A program made the translations under genes and the position numbers. A stretch of 64,000 nt of DNA from Paraburkholderia antibiotica (lineage in GTDB: Bacteria > Pseudomonadota > Gammaproteobacteria > Burkholderiales > Burkholderiaceae). How positions within the stretch are numbered: position 1 is the first letter of the stretch; every line of letters begins with the position of its first letter. The stretch lies in contig NZ_JABBFZ010000001.1 in the NCBI RefSeq assembly GCF_012927125.1, forward strand, positions 862,980-926,979, in the 5' to 3' direction. The notes below the pieces were generated by a model, which saw only the letters and a program-made list of their open reading frames with translations, was not told the origin of the DNA and made no database searches. Below are positions 48,691 to 56,989 of this stretch, piece by piece.

Positions 48691-48837
48691 CCGGCATAGC
48701 CTCATGCCGGCTCATGCGGAATCAAAAATCTTATAAAAACAAGGATATACGAGGATTTTTGTGGTTGTTTAGACTCACCCGATATCGCTGAATCTCAGAA
48801 GATTTGGTGGCACGGGTGAGGGCATGTTTTTCAGGGT
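48691..48837. other. guaA downstream segment: hairpin and AT-rich inverted repeats
   Basis: A hairpin CCGGCAT ... ATGCCGG (48691-48710) starts one base after the guaA stop. It is followed by an unusually AT-rich stretch (48720-48775) with inverted CAAAAATC / GATTTTTG (48723-48730, 48754-48761) and by CTCACCCG / CGGGTGAG (48774-48781, 48813-48820). It could contain the guaA terminator and an old attachment region. No gene seen. Confidence 0.6.
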
Positions 48838-49129
48838 GGCGCTGTCACGTTAAATTGGTTGAGACGCAATAGCGGAGAGGGCGCACGCCTGCTCAGAAAA
48901 CGGACGGAACCTGGGTGGCCTCACTGAAACGATGCCCGTCGGCGAAGCGTGCGGCGAGCTGTTTGCGATAGAGTGAGGCGCGTAGCAGGCGTCGCTTGAG
49001 CGCGAAGTGCTGGCGGATCGGACCGGACCGAAGCTCGATAAGAAGACCGGCATGCGTTCGGGATCACGGAAGCCACGCATGCGTCGCTCGCGTTCGCGCG
49101 TGGGCTGATGACAGCAACGTGACAGTGCC
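48838..49129 (-). mobile_element. Internally deleted IS6-family element
   Basis: Two inverted ends, GGCGCTGTCACGTT (48838-48851) and AACGTGACAGTGCC (49116-49129), match at 13 of 14 positions and resemble IS6-family termini (for example GGCACTGTTGCAAA). Between them lies only the 3' end of a transposase gene, running right up to the far end, so the 5' two-thirds has been deleted. No 8-bp target duplication is visible. Confidence 0.7.
48893..49110 (-). pseudogene. IS6-family transposase, C-terminal fragment with frameshift
   Basis: Reads HQPTRERERRMRGFRDPER ... FLSSFGP, then continues in another frame as QHFALKRRLLRASLYRKQLA, ending at TGA 48893-48895. This is the conserved C-terminal part of IS6-family transposases. 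The shift coincides with a 5-bp tandem duplication (GGTCC GGTCC) near 49017-49026. It is a dead remnant. Confidence 0.75.
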
Positions 49130-49188
49130 CAACGCACAACAAGCTTGACCCGCACGTGCGAATGGCCACGTACGGGGCGAACGGCTTA

Positions 49189-50661
49189 TCAGGCTGGGTA
49201 AGCCATATGTTTCTTCAAGATATTTGTCAGCCCTTCGTTCGGCGTGCATTGCTCACACGAGAAAGACGCGAGGATATGGTCGATCTGACTTTCCGGGAGC
49301 CCCTTGAACAGCTTCGCGTAAGCCGGCTGCATCAGGCCGCCCACGAAGAAGCACATCAGATTCTGGCTGAGGCAACGACGGGTGTAGGCCTGCGACTGCT
49401 CTTCATCACCAATCACGGCCTGAATCTGGTCGGCGAGTTGAACGGCGGCATCCTTGACGGGTGTCATTGGTAGCCAGTGCATCCAGTCGTCGGTCCCGAG
49501 CATTTCCTTCTTGCGGATCAGATCGCCAACGAGTTGCATGTATGGAGACGCCTGATCGAGCGTGAGCATGCCCATCACGCCGACGTCCTTGTAGTTCCAT
49601 GTCGTCCAATGCGCGCCATGGCGTTCAAGAATCGCGATCTGGTCATCCATCGCGCGTAGCCGGTCAGGAATTTCGTGCGTTGCGCCGTTGTACGCGGAGC
49701 CGAATTCTCCTACCCATAGCGGCACACCGTGCCGTTGCGTGAAAACCGTGCCCTCGTGATCGAGGAATGCCCGCTCCTGGCGCGCGAGATCCCAATACTC
49801 TTCCGATTCTTCCGTCTTCGCGGACTGTGAGCGGATGACGCCAGGGTAGGAGCCGGGTCCGAACCCGCACGATGTGTAGTTGTGGCTGCTATAGACGAGA
49901 TTGTCGGCAAACGGTGCGTCCATGCCCGCGAACAACAGTGAGTAGCAGTCGCCCTCGAGGAAGATGATGTGCTTCGGATCGATCTCGCGCACCGCGGTAA
50001 CTGCCCGCCTGTAAAGCGCATTGAAACGCGGCCAGTCCGGTTGATAGTTCCTGTATATGTTCCACGGCACGTCTCCCCGGTAATTATTGACACAGGGTTC
50101 ATTCATCAGGTTGTAGCCGGCGACTACGGCTTCGTCCCGATAGCGGCGCGCGAACTCCTGCCACAGCGCGACGAAGCGGTCCTGATAATGCGCGCTTTCC
50201 CAGAACAGGTTGATGCGCGAGGCGTTATCCGAGTGCCAATGGACGTTTTGCCAGCCCGCGACTGCGTGCAGATCCAGGATCACGTAAAGCCCGTGCCTCT
50301 CGCACCATTTGAGCACCTGATTCAGGCGGGCAAAGCCCTTTTCATTGTATTGAAAGGGTGCGCTCTCATCCTCGAAATGACGGAAGTTCAGCGGCAGGCG
50401 GACCACCGTCGCGCCCATACGCTTCAGGTAAATGACGTCGCTCTCGTTGAAGAAATGATCGAGCAGACGATCAAAAAAGAATTCCGCCCTGGCGGCGCCC
50501 AACACCGACTTCATCTCGGCACGGAGCGTATGTTCCGCCCCCGGGTAGCCGTTGATGAAGTCCTCCATATTCATCCAGCCGCCTGGACAGGTTCCGCGGA
50601 GGCGAACCTTGTCTCCGTTGGCATCGACGATCTGATTTCCGGTGACACTCAAAAACTGCAT
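49189..50661 (-). CDS. Glycoside hydrolase family 5 protein
   Basis: 490 residues from the ATG at 50661, 7 nt after GGAAAG; an ATG at 50667 is the alternative. GH5 (clan A) fold: acid/base Glu188 in GYNLMNEP and nucleophile Glu319 in LWVGEFGS, plus the family VVRLPLNFRHFE segment. No signal peptide or membrane helix, so it acts inside the cell on imported oligosaccharides. The GH5 substrate (beta-glucan, xylan or mannan type) cannot be told. Third gene of the GH43-MFS-GH5 operon; 43 nt after the transporter. Confidence 0.88.
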   Translation of the reverse strand: MQFLSVTGNQIVDANGDKVRLRGTCPGGWMNMEDFINGYPGAEHTLRAEMKSVLGAARAEFFFDRLLDHFFNESDVIYLKRMGATVVRLPLNFRHFEDESAPFQYNEKGFARLNQVLKWCERHGLYVILDLHAVAGWQNVHWHSDNASRINLFWESAHYQDRFVALWQEFARRYRDEAVVAGYNLMNEPCVNNYRGDVPWNIYRNYQPDWPRFNALYRRAVTAVREIDPKHIIFLEGDCYSLLFAGMDAPFADNLVYSSHNYTSCGFGPGSYPGVIRSQSAKTEESEEYWDLARQERAFLDHEGTVFTQRHGVPLWVGEFGSAYNGATHEIPDRLRAMDDQIAILERHGAHWTTWNYKDVGVMGMLTLDQASPYMQLVGDLIRKKEMLGTDDWMHWLPMTPVKDAAVQLADQIQAVIGDEEQSQAYTRRCLSQNLMCFFVGGLMQPAYAKLFKGLPESQIDHILASFSCEQCTPNEGLTNILKKHMAYPA

Positions 50662-50703
50662 GTTCATTCTTTCCGTCAAGATGATGGGTGTAACTCCAAA
50701 CGC

Positions 50704-52026
50704 TTACTGATCGATCGCTCTGACCGCGTCAGGCACGCCGCCCAGGTTTCCGAGGCGCACGCTGGAGGAATCGTTCTCGTCTTTTTTCATGCGAACGAGC
50801 GTCCACAGCACCGTGGCGCCAATCAGATCGAATACGGCCAGAAGAATGAAAATCGGTTTGTAGCCGACATGGCTGACCATCGCGCCAACGACCAACGTAA
50901 AACACAATTGCCCGATGGTGCTGACAGTGCCCGCACAACCCGCCACAGTAGCGACCTCGCTCTTGCGAAATAGATCGGTCGACATGGTGATAACCGTCAC
51001 CGATAACGTCTGATGAGCGAAGCCACCCAGACAGAGCAGTGCGATGGCCGTCAGCGGGTGATCGACAAAGCCGACCAATGGCACCGGCAACATCATCAAG
51101 GCGCCGAAGGTGAACACGCAGCGCCGGGCGTTCACCACACTGATGCTGGTGTATTTGAGCAGTGCGCCGACGAGCATCCCGCCGAAAACGCTGCCGATAT
51201 CTGCCGCGAGGAAGGGCAACCAGGCGAACAAGGCAATCTGCTTCAGATCCATATGCCGGACCGTGCTCAGATAGAGCGGCAGCCAGAAACTCAGCGTCAC
51301 CCACGTCGGATCGGCGAGGAACCGCGGCAAGGCGATGCCCCAGAAATTGCGCCGGGTGATGATCGAGCGGATGGACGGTCGCGCGCCGCTCTCCTGGATA
51401 TGCTCCTCCTGACCCGAACGGATGTAGTCCTTTTCGCGGGCGGAAAGAGCGCGATGCTTCTCGGGCGTGTCGTAGATCCACCACCAGAGGGCCAACCATG
51501 CGAAGCCGACACCCCCCGTGACCACGAACGCGAATTGCCAGTTCCAGAACAGGGTCGCCCAGACCACGAGCGGCGGCGCGAGCATCGAACCCAGCGATGC
51601 GCCAATGTTGTAGATGCCGCCGGCGAGACCGCGTTCCCGCGCGGGGAACCATTGCGAGGTCGCCTTCATGCCCGCAGGATGGATGGCCCCCTCGGGCAAG
51701 CCGAGAAGCCCTCGCATCAACGCGAGACCCTGCCAGGAATGGACCAGACCATGCCCCATCGTGATGACCGACCACGCGAGGCAGAACAGCGCAAAGCCCG
51801 TCTTCAGGCCGATCACGTCGATGACATAGCCGGTGAGTGGCTGAAGCGCATTCGTTGCGGTAAATGCGCTGAGCACATACGAGTATTGCTGCGCAGTCAG
51901 GTGCAACTGCGTGGTGAGCGTGGGCGCAGTGACCGCAAGCGTGCTTCGGGTCAGGAAATTCAGGCACGAACCTAACATGATGGTGCCGATGATCCACCAT
52001 CTCAGACCGTAGATTTTTCGTGTCAT
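50704..52026 (-). CDS. MFS transporter, anion:cation symporter type
   Basis: 440 residues with 12 predicted membrane helices. N-terminal MTRKIYGLRWWIIGTIMLGS and the loop motif FPARERGLAGGIYNIGASLG are characteristic of the ACS group (ExuT/GudP-like hexuronate and sugar-acid carriers). Starts with GGAGA before the ATG. Lies between GH43 and GH5 genes, so the likely cargo is an acidic or short xylo-oligosaccharide such as an aldouronic acid; this is inferred from context. Confidence 0.87.
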   Translation of the reverse strand: MTRKIYGLRWWIIGTIMLGSCLNFLTRSTLAVTAPTLTTQLHLTAQQYSYVLSAFTATNALQPLTGYVIDVIGLKTGFALFCLAWSVITMGHGLVHSWQGLALMRGLLGLPEGAIHPAGMKATSQWFPARERGLAGGIYNIGASLGSMLAPPLVVWATLFWNWQFAFVVTGGVGFAWLALWWWIYDTPEKHRALSAREKDYIRSGQEEHIQESGARPSIRSIITRRNFWGIALPRFLADPTWVTLSFWLPLYLSTVRHMDLKQIALFAWLPFLAADIGSVFGGMLVGALLKYTSISVVNARRCVFTFGALMMLPVPLVGFVDHPLTAIALLCLGGFAHQTLSVTVITMSTDLFRKSEVATVAGCAGTVSTIGQLCFTLVVGAMVSHVGYKPIFILLAVFDLIGATVLWTLVRMKKDENDSSSVRLGNLGGVPDAVRAIDQ

Positions 52027-52120
52027 ATCGTCTCCGTCATTGTTTTCTAAACGTTACTGCACGGGCGCCGCGAAAGTTACGGCGCCTCCGATGCGACCGT
52101 CGACCCGAGGCTGCGACGCA

Positions 52121-53740
52121 CTACGCGGGCAGCTGGCGATACGAGAAGTTCCGGAAGTCAGCGGGCTCGCGAAAGCCGAGCATGTCGTTGACCGAGATCC
52201 CGACAAACGCCCCCGTGAAACCGATCGGCGTCGCGTACTCGTCGCTCAGTTTGGTGAAGTCCTTTTCCACGCCGAGGTCGATCCATTCACTCTGCGTCGA
52301 GCGGTAGGAGAAGCGCAGTTTCCTGTCCTCGACACGAACCCGCAAACCGGTTTCGCCGCCCTCAGGCAGTACGGCAAGCCGGTTGTTGTACGCAAAGCTG
52401 CCGGCATCCATCTCCATGAAGGAGAGTATGTTTGTGCCGTCGTCGTCACGGGTGATGAACAGGTAGTAGAACGTGTTCTCGTCGTAACGGGCCATGAGTC
52501 CGGCCATATGCAAGTAAGACGTCGGCGAGAATTCGAGCGCCGTTTCGACTTCGAATTGCCAGTCACGAACGCGGCAAGCCAACAGGCTTTGATGGAATCG
52601 CGACGTGGGCGACTCCTGGCCCCGTATCCGCAGATAACCGGGGCGTTCGGCCAGACTGCACCAGGCGTCGCTGATCGGGGCGCGCAGACTCTGCAGTTCG
52701 AGCGGCAACGTCGCGTCCTGGTCGAAATCGGCACGCCAACTGCTATCGAGGTTTTGCTCGACGTCGGAGTCGATCGTGAAGGATTCGGGCGGCACCACAC
52801 CTGCGCCGCTCAGGAAAGGCCAGCCGTCCCGCCAATCGATTCGCGCGATGCAGGTCTCCCGACCCAGCGGTGAACGTTTCGTCTGTGTATCGATTGGCCG
52901 GGAACCGAGGTACGTCATGAACCACTGGCCATTGGGCCCTTCGACCAGATTGCCGTGACCCGTTCGCTGGATGCGGCGATTCACGTCGCGCGAAGTCAGC
53001 ATCGGCGTTTCGGGATGCAGCTCGTACGGACCGAAAATGTCGCGAGATCTGGACACGCAGGTGGCATGTGTATACCCCGTCCCGCCTTCCGCGGTGATGA
53101 GGTAATACCAGCCATCCTTTTTCAGCAAATGGGGCGCTTCGTAGATCTGACATTTCATGAAGTAATCGGTCTTCAGATTCGCGCCTCGATAGATCACGCG
53201 CTCTTCACCGATCAGTCTTCCCTGCTCCGCCGAGTACTCGCGCAAGATGATGCCCGCGAAGAGATCCTCGTGGATTCCCCGGAAATCGCGGCGAATGTAC
53301 GCGAGCCACTTCTTGCCCGATTCGTCGTGAAACAGCGACGGGTCGTATCCGCCGGAGACCAGATGCGTCGGTTCCGACCACGGGCCGGTGATGTCCGGGG
53401 CGGTCACGACGTAGTTGTGCATGTCGCGCAGCGGCGAAATCTTCTGCTCGCCTTTCCACGCCTTCGTGTCGGTGTAGACGAGCCAGTAGAGGCCATCGTG
53501 ATAAGACAAGGCCGGAGCCCAGATGCCGCCAGACGGCTGTTCCCCGATCAGGTTCAGTTGCGAAAGACGGTCGAGCGGGGTGGCCTTCAGTTCCCAATTG
53601 ACGAAGTCTTTCGATTCGTAGATGAGAACGCCCGGATACCATTCGAACGTCGATACAGCGATGTACCACGCATCGTTGCCGCGACATATACAAGGGTCTG
53701 GATTGAAGCCGCGCAGAACGGGATTAAGAATAGTGCTCAT
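52121..53740 (-). CDS. Glycoside hydrolase family 43 (beta-xylosidase type)
   Basis: 539 residues. Five-bladed GH43 domain with all three carboxylates: Asp15 (GFNPDPC), Asp133 (GGYDPSLF) and Glu201 (IYEAPHLL). A C-terminal beta-sandwich (about 325-539, ending DFRNFSYRQL) as in GH43 beta-xylosidase/alpha-arabinofuranosidase enzymes. No signal peptide, so intracellular. First gene of the operon. A perfect LacI-type operator lies about 120 nt upstream of the ATG. The ribosome site is weak. Confidence 0.92.
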   Translation of the reverse strand: MSTILNPVLRGFNPDPCICRGNDAWYIAVSTFEWYPGVLIYESKDFVNWELKATPLDRLSQLNLIGEQPSGGIWAPALSYHDGLYWLVYTDTKAWKGEQKISPLRDMHNYVVTAPDITGPWSEPTHLVSGGYDPSLFHDESGKKWLAYIRRDFRGIHEDLFAGIILREYSAEQGRLIGEERVIYRGANLKTDYFMKCQIYEAPHLLKKDGWYYLITAEGGTGYTHATCVSRSRDIFGPYELHPETPMLTSRDVNRRIQRTGHGNLVEGPNGQWFMTYLGSRPIDTQTKRSPLGRETCIARIDWRDGWPFLSGAGVVPPESFTIDSDVEQNLDSSWRADFDQDATLPLELQSLRAPISDAWCSLAERPGYLRIRGQESPTSRFHQSLLACRVRDWQFEVETALEFSPTSYLHMAGLMARYDENTFYYLFITRDDDGTNILSFMEMDAGSFAYNNRLAVLPEGGETGLRVRVEDRKLRFSYRSTQSEWIDLGVEKDFTKLSDEYATPIGFTGAFVGISVNDMLGFREPADFRNFSYRQLPA

Positions 53741-53858
53741 TGATAGGATCTATTTCGACTGGCAGACGAGCTATTCGCGATTTCGGCCAGGTGTTGTTCC
53801 TGCGGCATCGCTTCGCTGGCTGCTTCGACGAACCGCGATTTTCAGCTCATCGATATTT

Positions 53859-53872
53859 TGTTATCGGTAACA
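53859..53872. promoter_or_regulatory. LacI-family operator upstream of the GH43 operon
   Basis: TGTTATCGGTAACA: a 14-bp site with perfect TGTTA/TAACA arms around a central CG pair, the form bound by LacI/GalR-family repressors. It lies 119-132 nt before the GH43 start. No LacI-family gene is in the window, so the regulator must be elsewhere. Confidence 0.7.
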
Positions 53873-54083
53873 TTTCGAATTTAGCATGTCGGCCGGCGGC
53901 TGTTCAAGCACGAAGATGGGAGGGTATTCCCTTGGGGTGGCAGTTAGTTATGCTGCGTTTTCGGGTTCGCGCTGTGTCGACACAATGCGCAAGGCCCGTA
54001 GTGGTCTAATTTCCTCGGACAGGTCGATAGGGGGGCAATCCTGAATTGACGAGGAAAAGATGACAAGAAGCGCCGACAATTTG

Positions 54084-54227
54084 GGCAGTGTCGCAGCAAG
54101 GCACTGCGGTAGGATTCGCCTCTCCAACTACATGAAGACCGGAATGTGGAAGTCGAAGACGTCGTTGCCGCCCGGAATCGGCAAGGTACTCAAGCGCCTT
54201 CACTATCCGCTTGATGTAGTTTTGGTA
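54084..54227 (+). mobile_element. IS6-like 5' end fragment
   Basis: A sequence resembling an IS6 terminus (GGCAGTGTCGCAGCAA, from 54084) is followed 32 nt later by an ATG (54132) opening a frame MKTGMWKSKTSLPPGIGKVL then KRLHYPLDVVLV. This resembles the N-terminus of IS6-family transposases of this genus. The match stops abruptly at 54227 where IS3-like sequence begins. Confidence 0.5.
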
Positions 54228-54347
54228 GCCAACACCAATAAACGGCCTGTGGTCCACTCTGATCGCGGTGCGCACTATCGCTGGCCCGGATGGCTCTTAC
54301 GGATGCGCGAGGCCAGCCTGGTTCGCTCGATGTCACGCAAAGGATGC
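54228..54347 (+). pseudogene. IS3-family transposase (integrase core) fragment
   Basis: In the same frame as the preceding IS6-like piece: NKRPVVHSDRGAHYRWPGWL then LVRSMSRKGC, the region around the second catalytic Asp of IS3-family OrfB. It ends after SMSRKGC. A 40-residue scrap, so non-functional. The fused frame is accidental. Confidence 0.75.
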
Positions 54348-54416
54348 TTCCACGCGACAGCGCTATCGCCACAGAACCGTCAAGGACATCCATGCGTCAC
54401 ATCGCCTCGAGGCACA

Positions 54417-55367
54417 TCACTCAGCCTGCAATTCGCCCGACGCCTCCAGAATGCATTCCACAAAAAGCTGCGTGGCGGCCTCGCTCCTATCTGCCCGCCA
54501 GTGCGCGATGACTTCACCGAGCGGCTCAACCGCAGGCAAGGGCAGTATCCGCATGGTTCCGCGGACCGCATGACTCCTCGCGATCGAGATGGGCAGGACG
54601 GAAACGAAATCGCCGCGTTGCAGCAGCGACAGATTGAGCGTAAGCGAACTCGACTCGACGCTGCTCGTCGCAGGCACGATGCCGCGGGCGTCGAGTGCGG
54701 CGATCAACGTCGCGTAAGCGGGCGAGCCGTGTTGCGGCATAATCCAGCGGCATTCACGCAGATCTTCCCAGCCGGGCTGCCGCTCAGGCTCACCGAGCGG
54801 GTGCGCCGTGCCGACGACAAACACGAACGGGTCGCACAGCAAGGTCTCGTGCTTCACGGGGACTAGTGCGCTCGTCATCCGGTTGCGACCGATCGCGACG
54901 TCGAGATCTCCGTCTTCCAGCATCTTCAGTTGCCGGTCGAGGGTCGACTCGACGAACGAGAACGACGCGGCCGGCGCGCGTCGCAGGAATAGCTGGATTG
55001 CATTTGCAACCAGCGGATCGGGAACGGTCACGACCGCACCGACGCGCACATGTCCGCCCGTACCGGCAGCGAGGGCGATGACATCGCGCCGCGCCAGTTC
55101 CAGATGACGCAGCACTTCCCGCCCGCACGCAACGATCACCTTTCCGATCGCCGTCAACTCCAGCCTGTTGCCGGTCCGGCTAACGACAGCCACGCCAAGA
55201 GCCTCTTCGATCTCCGCAATCTGTTTGGAAATGGCGGGCTGGGTCACGTGAAATGCGTTCGCCACTCGCGTCACCTGGCCGAGATCCGCGAGCGACACAA
55301 GGATGCGCAAGTGCGGCAGCTTGAGTCCGGAACGAAAGAATCGCCCTATGGGATCCAGGTTTTGCAT
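54417..55367 (-). CDS. LysR-family transcriptional regulator
   Basis: 316 residues. N-terminal winged helix (about 15-75, VANAFHVTQPAISKQIAEIE), then the LysR substrate-binding domain (about 100-305). The opening LKLPHLRILVSLADLGQVTR resembles the GbpR/PcaQ group that controls sugar and aromatic-acid genes. ATG preceded by AAGGGA. Divergent from the six-gene catabolic set, which it most likely controls, with a dyad at 55389-55404 in between. Confidence 0.92.
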   Translation of the reverse strand: MQNLDPIGRFFRSGLKLPHLRILVSLADLGQVTRVANAFHVTQPAISKQIAEIEEALGVAVVSRTGNRLELTAIGKVIVACGREVLRHLELARRDVIALAAGTGGHVRVGAVVTVPDPLVANAIQLFLRRAPAASFSFVESTLDRQLKMLEDGDLDVAIGRNRMTSALVPVKHETLLCDPFVFVVGTAHPLGEPERQPGWEDLRECRWIMPQHGSPAYATLIAALDARGIVPATSSVESSSLTLNLSLLQRGDFVSVLPISIARSHAVRGTMRILPLPAVEPLGEVIAHWRADRSEAATQLFVECILEASGELQAE

Positions 55368-55388
55368 CAGCGTTTTCCCTTATTCGAC

Positions 55389-55404
55389 ATAACCGTTTGG
55401 TTAT
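55389..55404. promoter_or_regulatory. Dyad between LysR gene and catabolic operon
   Basis: ATAACC-GTTT-GGTTAT, perfect 6-bp arms, lying 22 nt upstream of the LysR start and 174 nt upstream of the MFS start. This is the size and T-Nx-A form expected of a LysR-type binding site; it also overlaps an AT-rich possible promoter (TTATATGCTA). Confidence 0.6.
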
Positions 55405-55577
55405 ATGCTACGCCGAAAGAGTGATTTGCAGGGTGATGCGTGTGCCAGCTACTCTGGAGTCCGGCTGAGGGTCACGTGCGTACTGGTGTTGCGCCGGCAG
55501 GAAGCTGCATGACATTACAGGCGACGCATCGCAGGGTCGCCCACATCTAGGCGGCGCGTCAACGCGCAGGAGACAGC

Positions 55578-56978
55578 ATGAGCAACAGGTCATTCGGCGA
55601 GGGCGGGTTCGCGGGCGTCACCCCTTCGATCCCACCATCTGCCGGGCTTTGCGCCACCAGTGACGCGTGGAACGATCAGCAACAGGCTGCGCTCTATCGC
55701 AAGCTCGCGCGCCACCTCCTGCCATTCCTGTTCCTGGCTTTCATGGTCGCGTATATCGATCGCGTCAACGTGAGCTTTGCGAGGTTGCAAATGCTCGGGG
55801 ACCTGAAACTGAGCGATACGGCCTACGGTACCGGCGCCGGTATTTTCTTTCTGGGCTATTTCATTTTCGAAGTGCCGAGCAATCTGATTCTGAACCGCGT
55901 CGGCGCACGCCGCTGGATTGCGCGAATCATGATTACGTGGTCGATCGTGTCGGGTCTCACGATGTTCGTGAACAGTGCGACATCGTTCTATGTCATGCGT
56001 TTTCTGCTCGGCGTTGCGGAGGCCGGCTTTTTTCCGGGCATTGTTCTATATCTGTCGAACTGGTTTCCGTCGGCGCGTCGCGCGCAGATCATCGCGATGT
56101 TCATGACGGCAATTCCGGTTTCCGGAGCGGTTGGCGGCCCGCTTTCGGGTTGGGTCATGTCACGTCTGGATGGCATGAACGGTATCGGCGGCTGGAAATG
56201 GCTATTCCTCGTCGAGGGCGTAGGTTCACTGGCGGTCGGCATCGCGGCGCTCTTTCTGCTTTATGACCGGATCGAATCCGTGCGCTGGCTGGACGCGGAC
56301 GAAAAGGCATTTCTTCGCGACGACCTCGCTCGTGATGCAGCCATTCGCGTCGAATATTCTGTCTGGCGCGCGTTACGCAGCTCTAGCGTCTGGATGCTGT
56401 GCCTCGCGTACTTCTGTATCGCGATGGGCAATTACGGGCTCGCATTCTGGATGCCGACCATCATCAAGGCGAGCGGCGTCGCCAGTGTTGGCAACATCGG
56501 CTGGCTCTCCGCGGTGCCCTCGCTGATCAGCGCGGTAGCGATGGTGCTGATCGCCCGCCATGCGGATCGCCGTAACGAGCGGCGCCGCCATGTCGCGGTC
56601 TGTTGCACGCTGGGCGCCGTTGGTTTGCTTGCATCGGTGCTGGGCGCCGCGAGCGTACCGGTCGCGCTGTTCGCGCTGGTGCTGGCGGCTATCGGAATCA
56701 ACTCTATCGCGCCGGTTTTCTGGGGCATTCCGACGGCGCTGATCGGCGGCACCGGCGCGGCCGCGGCGATCGCTTTGATCAACTGTACCGGCAACCTTGC
56801 CGGCTTCGTCAGTCCGTTCATGGTCGGCTGGCTGTCCGATCTGAGCGGCGGCAAGCTATTGCCCGGGATGGGCACCATCACCGCGGCGCTACTCCTCGGC
56901 GCCGGTCTCGTGCTGCTGCTGCCGAGGCATCGCGAGGCCGGCGGCCGGCACGCTTTGAATCCAACGACACAATCCTGA
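55578..56978 (+). CDS. MFS transporter, ACS (tartrate/hexuronate-like) type
   Basis: 466 residues, 12 predicted helices. Motifs HLLPFLFLAFMVAYIDRVNV and FFLGYFIFEVPSNLILNRVG are typical of the TtuB-like tartrate/phthalate/hydroxy-acid branch of the anion:cation symporters. The N-terminus (1-40) is a polar extension. AGGAGA lies before the ATG. First gene of the plus-strand catabolic operon; the SDR gene begins 11 nt later. Confidence 0.9.
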   Translation: MSNRSFGEGGFAGVTPSIPPSAGLCATSDAWNDQQQAALYRKLARHLLPFLFLAFMVAYIDRVNVSFARLQMLGDLKLSDTAYGTGAGIFFLGYFIFEVPSNLILNRVGARRWIARIMITWSIVSGLTMFVNSATSFYVMRFLLGVAEAGFFPGIVLYLSNWFPSARRAQIIAMFMTAIPVSGAVGGPLSGWVMSRLDGMNGIGGWKWLFLVEGVGSLAVGIAALFLLYDRIESVRWLDADEKAFLRDDLARDAAIRVEYSVWRALRSSSVWMLCLAYFCIAMGNYGLAFWMPTIIKASGVASVGNIGWLSAVPSLISAVAMVLIARHADRRNERRRHVAVCCTLGAVGLLASVLGAASVPVALFALVLAAIGINSIAPVFWGIPTALIGGTGAAAAIALINCTGNLAGFVSPFMVGWLSDLSGGKLLPGMGTITAALLLGAGLVLLLPRHREAGGRHALNPTTQS

Positions 56979-56989
56979 AATCATTCCGT

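Larger units (their letters stand above)
53741..54416. other. Region between GH43 operon and LysR gene: operator and IS debris
   Basis: 676 bp with no intact gene. From the GH43 side: promoter region with the LacI-type operator (53859-53872); unremarkable sequence to about 54010; then fragments of two insertion sequences (54084-54347); then a short unassigned stretch up to the LysR stop. Confidence 0.7.

Noticed and set aside
48690..48837. tRNA gene or integrase remnant next to guaA
   Set aside because: No cloverleaf and no tyrosine-recombinase motif could be found in either strand.
54006..54275. 89-codon minus-strand frame between the two catabolic operons
   Set aside because: It is the antisense of the IS6/IS3 fragments and adjoining sequence.
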